Part shown: one piece after another, positions 38,601 to 45,673 of the stretch
Position numbering within the stretch: position 1 is the stretch's first letter
Layout of the letters: each line of letters begins with the position of its first letter
From: Siphonodentalium dalli
Lineage: Eukaryota; Mollusca; Scaphopoda; Gadilida; Siphonodentaliidae
Reading direction: 5' to 3'
NCBI GenBank assembly: GCA_032622095.1
Contig: CP136065.1
Location: forward strand, 155,005,577 to 155,069,576
Length of the DNA stretch: 64,000 bases
The notes under the pieces: model-generated
The model's database searches: none
What the model was told of the DNA's origin: nothing
Seen by the model: only the letters and a program-made list of their open reading frames with translations
Made by a program: the position numbers and the translations under genes

Positions 38601-39523
38601 GTACTTTTTCTCAACAGCATTATAGCTTGCCCTATCATCATCATCATCATCATGGCAGTTTATAGCATGACCCACCAACATCATAGTACATTACCAGGAC
38701 CTCTTGACCAGGGGTGATACCATTCCGAGATAGAAGCTGTTTCTATAAATCATAACTAACCTGCTTTTCGAATTGAAATCCCGACAACTCCTTCCATTTC
38801 GGTGTCTTTCATTTTCTTTTTACCACCAATACAGAAATCGCGATCAGCGAGATATGCTAGAGCGATGAGAATTGGGAAGAATAAAAGGGTTAAGATTGCT
38901 TCGACGAAATCTACCTTGTTCGGTGTAATCACAATGAGAACGAGGCCGAGCCACACATAGGCCCCGATGCAGGTGAATGCGGTGACGGCGAACACTTTCA
39001 TGCTTTTGACCCGCCTTACCTCCCCATCTGGGATTACGTACACACAGATGGCGCTGATAACTAGCAAGTTGAAGGCAGCAGAACCCACAATAGTACCAGG
39101 TCCCAATTTTCCGGCTTTGAAGTTATTGCCGACGATTTCAATGACCGAAAGAAGAATCTCTGGCGCACTCGTCCCCAGGGCGAGAAGACTCAGATTAGCA
39201 ACGGTGTCGTTCCAGACTTTAACGTTAACCGCCCGGTAACCTTCCGTTTCATTCTTGTCAGGAATTCGAATTGTGGTGGTTCTGCTCGTAATCATCTCTA
39301 TTGAACACATGAAGACATCGGCGACAATCGCGACTGCCAGGAAAATCCACACTAGCGCGAGGAGGTACAGACCGGCGCGTGTCCCATCTGACCACGTGTA
39401 TTCGCTTATGACCGGCAGGAGCAGTCCTTTGTTAGCACATGTGTAATTATATAGGTCACTGTAGCATGGTGCCAACGTTGTGGTTACGTTCGGTGCTTCG
39501 GTGGTTGTGTTTATAATACTCAT
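10647..39523 (-). CDS. Na+/Ca2+ exchanger, NCX/SLC8 family (complete, 11 coding exons)
   Basis: A plasma-membrane antiporter that normally exports one Ca2+ for three Na+. Joined minus-strand exons: 39523-38761, 37379-37356, 32606-32506, 29629-29462, 28063-27867, 26008-25773, 19096-18864, 17778-17673, 13863-13685, 12800-12471, 10895-10647. They total 2,586 nt (861 codons plus stop), with GT-AG at every junction and matching phases. Residues 50-225 hold five membrane segments and the alpha-1 repeat with GTSAPEI (117-123). Residues 226-669 are the regulatory loop: CBD1 about 370-500, CBD2 about 500-612. Residues 670-861 carry the alpha-2 repeat GTSMPDTFAS (727-736) and the last membrane helices. 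The length is slightly short for the family (about 900-970), mainly because the loop start is divergent and the XIP segment is not recognisable. Family assignment is firm; the paralogue is not determined. Confidence 0.95.
10930..11310. repeat. Dispersed repeat 'cagggacgtggcta'
   Basis: Shares 'agggacgtggcta', 'tttccaac', 'cccttgtaccag', 'gcactcatc' and 'gggttggaa/gttagaa' with 53,341-53,640. A weaker relative is at 19,580-19,700. Class unknown. Confidence 0.7.
11428..11726. repeat. Two-copy tandem repeat, about 150 bp unit
   Basis: The unit (gatgtgatgtgaaacactcc..., then gaattaaatg) occurs at about 11,428-11,572 and 11,573-11,726. The copies are nearly identical and differ in the number of gatgt repeats and one base near 11,517/11,669. 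Confidence 0.95.
12471..12800 (-). CDS. NCX exon 10 (residues 670-779): alpha-2 repeat
   Basis: 330 nt, acceptor aaatttcag, donor AAG/GTCAGT. It encodes ILFAFIPPTQYGGGW, GDLASIFGC, GLKDEITAI, VALGTSMPDTFAS (ion-site Asp D732) and SVGNVNGSNSVNVFLG. These are near-invariant alpha-2 features of NCX proteins, so a working ion pathway is expected. Confidence 0.97.
13442..13649. mobile_element. Foldback MITE with TACAGT ends
   Basis: A 208-bp imperfect palindrome. The ends are TACAGTAATGCC and GGCATTACTGTA, and the arms share 'gatttagtcggaaat' and 'cttgttgcc'. Ends in TA plus CAGT are typical of Tc1/mariner-type MITEs. A second full copy is at 55,565-55,780, and one half survives at 18,788-18,837. 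Confidence 0.85.
13685..13863 (-). CDS. NCX exon 9 (residues 610-669): post-CBD linker
   Basis: 179 nt, acceptor attttccag, donor AAG/GTGAGT. It encodes DYNGLVSRIAGLTKAKLDYL, a SYIEQFKEAMNV block matching vertebrate 'SWREQFIEAITV', and DYIMHFLTFPWK matching 'DYVMHFLTVFWK', which leads into the next membrane helix. Confidence 0.95.
15490..15810. mobile_element. TTAA-bounded MITE carrying half a hairpin
   Basis: Ends TTAACCCTTTCAGTGCCAGG and GGCACTCAAAGGGTTAA; 321 bp including both TTAA. Inside, at 15,727-15,766, is one arm of the 69-nt palindrome, truncated near its centre. Confidence 0.8.
16070..16215 (+). repeat. Probable LINE 3' end
   Basis: A purine/pyrimidine (TATG/CATA) run is followed by 'gacgaaggcaataaaactat' and a short tail repeat ttgaatc/ttgaattt. 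Such short tail repeats mark the 3' end of CR1/L2-like LINEs. No coding part remains. Confidence 0.5.
16622..16885. mobile_element. MITE of the TTAAAGGTACTCAATCCGAT family
   Basis: Starts TTAAAGGTATTCAATCCGAT, ends with 'ggattatgcatctttaa', and carries the family core in reverse orientation ('ccgaagctaaggaaacagta'). Bounded by TTAA. Confidence 0.8.
17156..17625. repeat. Dispersed repeat, copy 2 (partner 7528-8010)
   Basis: Same order of landmarks as copy 1, followed at once by the (AT)n tract. It seems to have inserted in the intron 8 end of NCX. Confidence 0.8.
17673..17778 (-). CDS. NCX exon 8 (residues 575-609): CBD2, last part
   Basis: 106 nt, acceptor aattgcag, donor GAAG/GTATAA. It encodes a Cys-rich strand pair (ERDDCFQIDLEECGGG) and ends CIVTIVNDE, which with the next codon gives VNDED, the closing Ca2+-ligand strand of CBD2. 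Confidence 0.92.
17779..18863 (-). other. NCX intron 7
   Basis: Carries a two-copy 'gcactaatccatggctca' repeat (about 17,920-18,000), a decayed MITE (18,011-18,206), a 21-base poly-G run (18,671-18,691) and half of a TACAGT MITE (18,788-18,837). No gene seen. Confidence 0.75.
18011..18206. mobile_element. MITE of the ACTCAATCCGAT family, decayed copy
   Basis: Begins 'gatactcaatccgag', contains 'gattggtgggttcctcaacc' and 'ccccgaagccgaagaaatag', and ends 'cagattatgcatctgtaa'. Recognisable, but the TTAA ends are eroded. Confidence 0.65.
18864..19096 (-). CDS. NCX exon 7 (residues 497-574): CBD2, first part
   Basis: 233 nt, acceptor ttattgtag, donor AAC/GTAAGT. It encodes EPGKIEFAKPTI, then VKWRTKDITAMHGKDYNGGE, then GELLFDNGETAKTIDIDLFE, the standard second Calx-beta strand order. 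In vertebrates the mutually exclusive A/B exons map to the part that follows; I found only one version here. Confidence 0.93.
19900..20416 (+). repeat. Dispersed repeat ending CTCAGGTGAGCTC, copy 1
   Basis: Segments 'gaccccatttgaacaaatctgaa', 'agtcacccaaggacc', 'caaatatgaacccattc' and 'gaagaagtcgtttttaagaat' lead to a gacggacag run and 'cttcgtctcaggtgagctc'. The same order occurs at about 25,075-25,440. From memory, this repeat type is very common in mollusc genomes. Confidence 0.75.
20560..20960 (+). repeat. Dispersed 'gaacaaatctgaa' repeat, copy 2 (truncated)
   Basis: Repeats the 'gaacagatctaaacatg..acccaaggaccctgcata' and 'gttatggccctggcatc' blocks, followed by a gatggatggacag run. It lacks the CTCAGGTGAGCT end. 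Confidence 0.7.
22165..22400. repeat. Inverted repeat and short tandem repeat
   Basis: A tandem 'agtgagatataagtgatatc' pair (22,172-22,218), then an inverted repeat whose arms are atatccacactttttcagtg (22,290-22,317) and its mirror at 22,371-22,398. This looks like the end of a non-autonomous DNA transposon; family not recognised. Confidence 0.7.
24320..25003 (+). mobile_element. pogo/Tigger-like DNA transposon relic
   Basis: TIRs TACAGTTAAACTTCGTTAA and TTAACGAAGTTTAACTGTA start and end in TA. Internal 'taagtcgaa' blocks repeat near both ends. A broken coding remnant (about 24,755-24,960) includes a LDAMTLMQQSWA-like segment that resembles the C-terminal part of Tigger transposases. Too short (684 bp) to be autonomous. 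Confidence 0.7.
25075..25442 (+). repeat. Dispersed repeat ending CTCAGGTGAGCT, copy 3
   Basis: Same block order as at 19,900-20,416, with a pure (GACG)n run at about 25,365-25,390 and the end 'cttcgtctcaggtgagcta'. Confidence 0.8.
25773..26008 (-). CDS. NCX exon 6 (residues 418-496): rest of CBD1
   Basis: 236 nt, acceptor ttcattacag, donor GACG/GTGAGT. It completes the first Calx-beta fold: TINGTAMAGEDY, then IEIIDDYEYEPDEFFFVKL, then VTIINDDG. The acidic ligand positions D-D-x-x-E-x-D-E are kept. The last cluster reads NDD where vertebrate NCX1 has DDD, so Ca2+ sensing is probably retained with one altered ligand. Confidence 0.93.
26009..27866 (-). other. NCX intron 5
   Basis: Mostly taken up by the TTAA-bounded element at 26,886-27,729. 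A (CA/TA)n tract follows the exon 5 donor (about 27,835-27,862). The rest is featureless. Confidence 0.75.
26886..27729. mobile_element. TTAA-bounded transposon, TTAAAGGCCCAC ends, 844 bp
   Basis: About 130-bp terminal inverted repeats: the left arm (aggcccacttaattttcgag...) is mirrored at 27,590-27,729. Both ends coincide with TTAA. A third copy of the end sequence lies inside at 27,241-27,262, suggesting a nested or rearranged element. It has no reading frame, so it is non-autonomous and probably mobilised by a piggyBac-type enzyme (inference). Confidence 0.8.
27867..28063 (-). CDS. NCX exon 5 (residues 353-417): start of CBD1
   Basis: 197 nt, acceptor cttttcag, donor AA/GTATGT, ends in phase 2. 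It has the CLE motif, whose Glu matches Ca2+ ligand E385 of mammalian NCX1, followed by VRVGLRRYG. The N-terminal part (HIGVPEDERTGRIVQLGKF) differs from the vertebrate CBD1 start. Confidence 0.9.
28064..29461 (-). other. NCX intron 4: nothing recognised
   Basis: AT-rich intron. No repeat, RNA or exon identified apart from short ATAT runs. Confidence 0.6.
29462..29629 (-). CDS. NCX exon 4 (residues 297-352): catenin-like helical segment
   Basis: 168 nt, in phase 0 at both ends, acceptor gaattcag, donor GAC/GTTAGT. It encodes an amphipathic helix (ELGREEGLSEEEAANIAAAR) and the WYRINASRFFAGRKRLKP block. That block aligns with the 'AFYRIQATRLMTG' block of vertebrate NCX1, which precedes CBD1. 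Confidence 0.9.
29630..32505 (-). other. NCX intron 3
   Basis: Contains a large foldback at 30,971-32,378. The stretch 29,650-30,820 has only short (TA)n/(CA)n tracts, for example at 29,893-29,917. Confidence 0.7.
30971..32378. mobile_element. Foldback element, about 1.4 kb long inverted repeat
   Basis: Left arm blocks reappear in reverse order and orientation on the right: cgaccgaaaaatca (30,992) with tgatttttcggttg (32,351); the 'ctgaactggacatgattgac' block with 32,303-32,325; ccaatttgacatcggat with atccgatgtcaaattgg; the 'aagcatcgaacttcat' region with 31,998-32,025; and ataaccgcgtaacgatt (31,498) with 31,771-31,787. The axis is near 31,650. A direct repeat (gataaacatgctg.ctggtgtg) lies at 30,825-30,846 and about 32,381-32,402, outside the arms. 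Class unknown; no protein evident. Confidence 0.75.
32506..32606 (-). CDS. NCX exon 3 (residues 263-296): loop linker
   Basis: 101 nt, acceptor ttatag, donor AAG/GTAAGA. It encodes an acidic, Ala/Gln-rich linker starting DGNYSDEERAAAIDTMPG and ending MQLAK. This corresponds to the stretch before the helical segment of vertebrate NCX loops. Confidence 0.88.
33141..33455. mobile_element. MITE of the TTAAAGGTACTCAATCCGAT family
   Basis: Ends TTAAAGGTACTCAATCCGAT and ATCGGATTGAGTACCTTTAA are near-perfect inverted repeats bounded by TTAA. It contains an extra inner hairpin built from 'ctctaaaatcaagtggttat' and its mirror (about 33,352-33,430). Confidence 0.9.
34448..34613. repeat. Hairpin repeat 'gcggccatattggatccatc'
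   Basis: The left arm (gcggccatattggatccatc, agcccagttccgt) is mirrored at 34,578-34,613, with an inner palindrome around 34,527-34,562 (tatatggagctt / aattccatatatg). Related sequence at 25,445-25,525 and 19,290-19,375 shows that it is dispersed. Confidence 0.75.
35221..35310 (-). repeat. LINE/SINE 3' tail, (AATC)n type
   Basis: On the minus strand, AT-rich sequence with 'gttgagttaaataaacaatc' ends in repeated AATC. This is the usual 3' end of several LINE families. Only the tail is present. Confidence 0.55.
35370..35470. repeat. Trinucleotide microsatellite (TCA/TCG)n
   Basis: An interrupted run of TCA and TCG triplets. It reads as poly-Asp on the minus strand and poly-Ile/Val on the plus strand; these frames are repeat artefacts. 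Confidence 0.95.
37356..37379 (-). CDS. NCX microexon, 24 nt (residues 255-262)
   Basis: Flanked by ttcatcag and GTGAGT. It encodes, with the split codons, EEPKPPPV and keeps phase 1 at both ends, so it can be included or skipped without a frame change. The Pro-rich insert falls at the start of the cytoplasmic loop. An alternative cassette exon is likely but unproven. Confidence 0.8.
   Translation of the reverse strand, partial: KNLSLHQ
37380..38760 (-). other. NCX intron 1
   Basis: Contains the MITE at 37,652-38,076 and a short (ATC)n run at 38,636-38,653. Nothing else identified. Confidence 0.7.
37652..38076. mobile_element. MITE of the TTAAAGGTACTCAATCCGAT family, longest copy
   Basis: TTAAAGATACTCAATCCGAT at one end and ATCGGATTGAGTACCTTTAA (one base different) at the other; 425 bp, bounded by TTAA. 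Non-coding. Confidence 0.9.
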
Positions 39524-39533
39524 CTTGACTTAT
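38761..39533 (-). CDS. NCX exon 1 (residues 1-254): TM1-TM5, alpha-1 repeat
   Basis: The coding start ATG is at 39523. An acceptor (tttgcag) at 39534-39535 leaves 10 nt of 5' UTR in this exon, so at least one upstream non-coding exon exists; I could not locate it. The extracellular N-terminus is Thr-rich with NTT, NVT and NYT glycosylation sites and several Cys. Membrane segments lie at about 50-73, 107-132, 146-164, 177-200 and 205-225. The ion-site Glu is E122 within GTSAPEI. GSAAFN at 147-152 and VYVIPDGE at 161-168 are family landmarks. It ends at donor CAG/GTTAGT in phase 1. Confidence 0.95.
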
Positions 39534-40144
39534 CTGCAAAGACAAAATATATTGAAAACGGTGAGTGATACTGCATGCATGCGTGGAACAATAAGCTCGC
39601 ATATATTTCCGTCCTCGGTGGGGTTTGAACACGTAGTTGTTTGTTATATCCTACAACTTTTCCCACAATTTCAATATTTCTATCCATTGCAGTTTTCACT
39701 GATAAAATTGAGGATAATTTAAAAAAAACTGTTCATATGATTTGCATGCGCCGATCATATGAGTCAACAACCAGACACACATGCAACACGACTCCGCAAT
39801 AACTACTCCGATATGCAATTCACTAATCCCACCTCTATGTTCTTGACCGTTCTAGGTCGAAACAGAAATTCGAAATTCAGAGTTGAAATACACACTAACC
39901 ACACCCATGTATGATATCAGTCAACCGCGTGGATGTGATTCCATGTGTATCGGTTGCTCGGTTTGTCTGTTTTACGTCAGCAGTAATTATTAACTTATCG
40001 TATGTTGCCATTTATCGAGTATACAGATTTATGATAATCTCACGTATACGCGTCACATAGTAGGAACTATTTGTGAACTATCGATACCAGCCCCTTCCAT
40101 GACTGGAGCTTCCTGATTTTTTGCGAATACCCTGTGCACTGCCT

Positions 40145-40470
40145 TCTGTTATATATTTGAGTTTCACATATGGAGTCTCGCATATATAAGAGAATGCATT
40201 AGCCTATATTTACCTTGACCTTGTAAGCCAGTGCATTCTTTTATGCGAGACTACACAGTAAGTTTTGAACAGTTAATAACCATTCCATGACTGAAGCTTC
40301 TTGAACTTTTACGAAAACCCTGTGCCAATGCATTCTCGTATTATGCCAGTCTCACATATATACGGAGCCTCGCGCATATATAAGATAATACATTGGCCCT
40401 ACAATATTTACATTGGGCTTGTTAGCCAGTGCTCCCTATAAGGAATACTTGCATATAGAAGCGAATGCAA
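40145..40470. repeat. Cluster of decayed 'ccaatgcattctc' hairpins
   Basis: Three imperfect versions: 40,150-40,206, 40,229-40,255 (half) and 40,323-40,400. All keep 'atatataaga.aatgcattgg' or its mirror. They are older than the copies at 4.2, 4.4 and 9.8 kb. Confidence 0.7.
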
Positions 40471-40624
40471 TGGAGCAGTATATTTAATACTATACACCAG
40501 TGCAGCTCCCGTCATTAGTGGGGCCCGCAAAGAAGCATGCACTATTAACAACCCACGATCCGATTTGACGCCAAATAATTAAGAATTTTCTAGGCCAACT
40601 TGACTCTTACCGGGATATGAAAAA

Positions 40625-40935
40625 AAACCCACTTGCAATCACCATCATTTGTATCGCACAGACATCGCGAATATCTCTTTATTATGTACCGCTTTTAGAC
40701 GGCAACTAGAAGCATGGACGCTCTTTATAAGAGTCGATCATTGGAATTGTTGCCAAGCTGACAAAAAGTCAAAACGTAATTAACACTTCTTATTTTGAAA
40801 ATTGATATGTGGTTATCAAAACCTCCAGTTAATGGGTTCAAGGGTCTAATCTAAGTATTTTCTGGAGTAGCTTATACCGATTGTGATGTTGTGGTGTCAA
40901 ATAGGATAGGGCACATTTAAGATAAGATGGCATTA
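40625..40935. repeat. Dispersed repeat, copy 2 (partner 10,280-10,640)
   Basis: Parallel landmarks with the copy beside the NCX stop codon, at moderate identity. Class unknown. Confidence 0.6.
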
Positions 40936-42913
40936 AGGTGACCAATGTGTTCACCCTTACACACATCTAAGCTCGGATGGGCGTCTGCATGCATGGTCGC
41001 CATTCGATGAATGAAACAACCTACACACCGTCTGAAATTCTATTGATCTGAACATTCTTGTATACACCAGTATAAGGATCAAATTTAAGGTACATGCACG
41101 CGGTCGATACCATGACATTCGGTGAAACATTACATTGTTTTGAACACAAAATGGTGACAAGACATTGATTTCATTTACGTTTTGAAAATTTCCCCATATA
41201 TAACCTATTGAAATGAGTCGGGCCATGTTCCCATGTCTTTGAGCAAGAAGGCTTTTGAGAAATCCGTGTATTCAATGGAACACACATAGATAAATTTAAT
41301 GTACAAATTATGTATAGTCTAAAAGCATTTCAATGGACCAAACTTCCGCCTTTGATCTTGTGTCTACACGTTACTTATTCGAATAAGCGGTCACGTCCAA
41401 AGTGTCAACTCAACAGGATTTTCAATTGATTTGTCCCATTACTGTCACGCCTTCGCCAAAATTATACATACATACATTGAATCTGTATACATGTTTATAC
41501 TATTATAGAACATATTATCTGTCACTGTTCACCGAATGGTTACAGGCTATCGAGACACATTTTCGTTGCTAAATTTGAAATATATATGCACAATACAATA
41601 GTAACAAAGTGCATGGACCAATCTTAATCCATGTCATTGCGCTACATGCGTCGACAGGAATGACCACGAACATTCCCATTCCTCTGCATGGGTGTGTCAT
41701 CGTGCTATCGGAATGAATGGTTGACGTTAAATTTTATTCGATTTTTATTTTTATTTTATGACTTTATGTTAGTTTGTCGCTTCTTTGTTGTTGAGCATGG
41801 GGTATTCTCTTGCTTGTTACACTAATTGATCAGCTTACAATCAACAGTCATCACGAAATTGGCGGATATTTGTGACTATATGTACAGGCCACATAGCCCG
41901 CTACAATCAAGACCTGTTATTGTCAATATGAAATAAATTTCTATTCAATTAGATTAATATCTAAATTATCGTACAAAATCAATCTATTACTGACCTTTCG
42001 GTCAATGTTGTCAACTTGGTTTGCACGTGTTATATAGTAATTGGCAAGGCATAGTATATATATTCAATAAACGTATTTTTTTTGCATTTCTGCTCTATCT
42101 GTATCTGTAGATGTTGCAGTGCTGATATACTTATACAATTGCCGAACAACATACAGTATAAATTTTCGAAGTGAAATTATACCAAGTATATGTTGTTCGG
42201 CCACTTACAATTTTATAAGCCCATAAATGCAACACAACATACTTTGATTGCTTATAATTACGCTCCGGAACATTAATTCCAACCTATTATAGAAAGAATT
42301 ATCTCAAATCTGTCTGATGTAAAAAAAAATATCAAAATTTCCGTTAGTGCGAACGATTGAACGAAGTTTTATTAACCGATTTTGCAAACTAACACAATGC
42401 GCGATAAACGAAGTTGAAGGCCGATTCAAATAAAATGAAACTGACGCGGAGGAACAACTAACAGTCGTGACTTGTGTCATTAAAAATCACTTTTCGAATT
42501 GGAAAATATAAATTAGATACTTTATGAATTTGACGTGAATCCGCCTAATGCATTGCCATTACTGGTTTACTGGGTTTATTGAGATTCCGCCGGTGATTTT
42601 ACAACGCACCCCGTCAATCGGGGTAAATATACAAGTGGAATGACTGAGTCAATTAATTATACATCAAGATAAAATACAGTTCATAGCACTTGGAATTTTC
42701 CCCACTGGTGCAAATGACGCAAAAGAATCATACGAAGTTCCGAAAAAATTACTTTTTAGTTCTTGGTATAATACTAGAATTTGAAATGCAACACATGGAC
42801 TGACTGGCCACAAGCACTGGGGTGCTGATGCTTTCCAGTGAAGCCAGTCACACTGTAGAACGAACGCATTGAGTTACACCAGTTTGTACATGTAAGTATG
42901 TACATACCATAAC

Positions 42914-44412
42914 AGTAGTACAGGAGGCTTGTTGACCCCACATCTAAAAATAGATTTTTTGGCGGTAAAATTGTTTGTACTAAAATATTCCAAACAAATT
43001 TTTTTTTCAAAACCTAATTTTTTTTCCCAAATTAAATATATTTTTTTTTTTTTAAATCTCAAAAATTTATAACGAGTTTTCGGTCTCTTACCCAAATATC
43101 GGCCGACTATTAAATGTCGAATGTTTTTAAATTATTTGCGTGTAATATCTTTTGTTATTGGCCAACTATTTTTGTTCAAACAAATTTTAAATATTTTTCA
43201 TGAAACTCTGTTAATTTTATTAATCGATGTTTAGAAATAGATTTATACCAATTATATGTGTATGGACTGGTCCGAGTCGCTGTAATTTTGGTCATTGTCA
43301 CCATCGGTATGAATGCATACATTTCAGTGTTTATCATCAGACGCAGTCTCGTCTATTACATCATATAATTGTCTCCACAATACCTGAAATAATTTGACGC
43401 CATTACTCTTACATAAATAATACAGAGCGTTTATTCTTTACTTCTCTATCCCGATGAAGTTATTGAGTATATGACAAGTGTGCATCATCGCGAATTATTG
43501 GAAGAATTATTGAAATGTTGTACTATTTTGAAAGCAGTCACGATCGGACGAAGAGCGTGATGCGTAATTACAACCCGAATGAACTGACATATTCTATGGA
43601 ACAAATTTTCAATTATGTACACACACACATAATCACACGCGTCAATGAGGGTAACACTGTATAGGTCGAAAGAGTGACACCTTGGATAAATTTACCAAAT
43701 GACTGTTATTATATCTGTTGACAGCTAATTGTGGTCCGACTCGTTTGATGTTAGCTCTCGATAGCGTGTCTGAACATCATTACCTGTTTAACGGGTTATG
43801 CTCACGTAAGTTTGATAAGCTGTGTCATTGTTAGCATTAACGCGATAATTAGTTATCAAAAAATATGCATACATAGTACGTACATGTGATAAGACACTCA
43901 ATAATAGAAGTTGCCTTTGTGTTGTTGTTATAACAACATTACGTAATAACCACTTATAGACCTATTCATACTTACGCTCATATATAATCTTATATAATGT
44001 TACCTCATCTGTGCTAACTATGTTAGGTAGTTATGGTATACAAATATCTATGACGAAGCTTCCTGTTATGCATGTACAGACACGCTTTCAATTAAGCTAT
44101 CGATAGCGTGTGCATTCTTATTACATCATTAGTTGTTTAACGGGATATGATCACGTAAGGTGATAAGCTGTGTCATTGTTAGCATTAACGCGATAATTAG
44201 TTATAAAAAATATGCATACATAATACGTACATGTGATAAGACACGCAATAATAGAAGTTACTTTGGTGTTGTTGTTATAGTCAAGAGAAACAAGGGCTAT
44301 TGAGAAGTATGGTCTTGTACATAAATAATAAAGCGCGTTATCGAATATATGTTACACCATATCTCCCCTCCCCACTTATAGATATATAACGAAAACGAGA
44401 ATAATATGTTGA
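42914..44412. repeat. Element left terminal repeat, non-coding part
   Basis: About 1.5 kb between the left end and gene A. It matches 48,435-49,329 inverted, except for about 620 bp (43,425-44,045) present only here. Inside, 43,760-43,945 and 44,095-44,280 are direct repeats of each other (tgtttaacggg..., agctgtgtcattgttagcat...). Poly-A/T runs near 43,000-43,050 differ between arms. Confidence 0.85.
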
Positions 44413-44428
44413 TGAAATTTATTGAAAT

Positions 44429-44980
44429 TTAATCATTGTCAGAATCTTCGACCGTTAGATTTATTTCTAACAGTTTCTTGAATTTTCTCATCACTTCATC
44501 TGCAGCCCATTCATTATCATATCCGTGTTTGGTCAGTTTGAGCATTTTCTTCATGATCATGTTATGTAGGGGTGATGTTTTCAATCGATACTGGTATTCT
44601 ATTAATCGTCTATAACTTTTGAGAAAGAGAGCAAACTCTGTGTCGATGGTAGCCTCTTCTCCCGACATGCTCTCTTCTCCTTTCGCATCATTGGTGACGC
44701 GTTTCATCATACTTTTGAATGTGTCCATCTCGTTGACACATCGCGCAGCTTTCTTACGACCGAATACCGTTCTACTACCGGCGACAGTATTATCTTCTGA
44801 ATCTGACGAAGCGGTTCTAGATTCAGATTCAGATGAACGGGGAACGATATCAGATTCTAGGTCATCGGTATCGTCTCCGAAGAAATTTGTCTCGGACATA
44901 ACTACGTGTTTAAGCTGTTTATGTCTTTGTAGATTGTAGTTCGTCGATAAAATAATTCCGCATAAATGACACCCGTGCAT
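44429..44980 (-). CDS. Element gene A, left: acidic protein with N-terminal C2H2 finger
   Basis: 183 residues. A zinc finger sits at the very N-terminus: C4-x2-C7-x12-H20-x4-H25. Next comes an acidic Ser/Asp/Glu-rich stretch (about 29-65), a basic patch (GRKKAARC, about 74-81) and a mostly helical C-terminal half (about 85-175) rich in Lys, Met and Leu, ending in acidic VEDSDND. An AATAAA signal follows almost directly after the stop. The right-arm copy (47,953-48,423) lacks the finger but otherwise differs at one residue. I do not recognise the family; a DNA-binding regulator is a guess from the finger only. Confidence 0.75.
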   Translation of the reverse strand: MHGCHLCGIILSTNYNLQRHKQLKHVVMSETNFFGDDTDDLESDIVPRSSESESRTASSDSEDNTVAGSRTVFGRKKAARCVNEMDTFKSMMKRVTNDAKGEESMSGEEATIDTEFALFLKSYRRLIEYQYRLKTSPLHNMIMKKMLKLTKHGYDNEWAADEVMRKFKKLLEINLTVEDSDND

Positions 44981-45168
44981 TATCGCGAATTATTGGAAGA
45001 ACGATCACTCTTATAAGTAGCGATAAAAAGAGAGAATAAGGTGTGGTATACAACCCTCACGTTAAGAGTGCGTTCGTCCCGGGTCTAGGGTATAGATCTT
45101 TGACCGCCGGTGATTCAATTAATGCCAATTTATCAGTATGGTACTCTATGTATTCATTCATGATTTGG

Positions 45169-45492
45169 CTAATCGTATGACACTTTTCTTTTCATTTTCT
45201 TCTTATTATTAGACAAACCTCCAGCTAACACTCTCTTGTTGGTTTGTTTGGACGCTTTACGTGTGTTTGTCAACTTATTTGCTGCAACTTCGGCCTTAGC
45301 CATTTCAATCGCTTGAGCGATGGGCGTCACTACGTTAATATGTGGTTTTAGAACGTCTTCTTCACTATCACTATTTTTAGTTCTGTCAATAAAGTATCGA
45401 CCCTTATTATCTGGCGTTAACTTCCCATCAAGCATGTCTCTGAAATGTTTTCTCCACGTTTCAATATCTGTTGGAATATACGGGATCGACAT
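45169..45492 (-). CDS. Element gene B: short Lys-rich protein (left arm only)
   Basis: 107 residues. The N-terminus has a W-x-x-HF-x-x-M-x-x-G pattern (ETWRKHFRDMLDGKL, residues 12-26), the middle a VVTPIAQAIEMAKAEV helix, and the tail is very basic (KKKMKRK). From memory, short proteins with a 'W..HF..M..GK' start, a 'VTPVQQ..EQAK' helix and a Lys/Arg-rich tail occur among Polinton/adintovirus-like genes of cnidarians and fishes. If right, this supports the element's class, but I cannot verify it. The matching place in the right arm is deleted. Function unknown; a nucleic-acid-binding structural protein is a guess. Confidence 0.65.
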   Translation of the reverse strand: MSIPYIPTDIETWRKHFRDMLDGKLTPDNKGRYFIDRTKNSDSEEDVLKPHINVVTPIAQAIEMAKAEVAANKLTNTRKASKQTNKRVLAGGLSNNKKKMKRKVSYD

Positions 45493-45673
45493 GTTTCTTC
45501 AAATGTAGTGTACAAGTCACTCTTTTTTCTGCATTTTATTTTAGAAAGTTTATCGCCTCTTATAAAAATCGATTATCTGGATATTTATTAATCGAATCGT
45601 CGCTAGTCAGGTACAGATAATAATTATCCATATGACTATAGTTTCTAAAAAAAAAACAATTCAAAGAGAATCA

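Larger units (their letters stand above)
39534..42913. other. Region upstream of NCX exon 1
   Basis: Must contain, or lead to, at least one non-coding NCX 5' exon and the promoter, which I could not place. A cluster of decayed 69-nt-hairpin relatives lies at 40,145-40,470. A dispersed repeat is at 40,625-40,935 and a shared fragment at 42,192-42,262. Confidence 0.6.
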
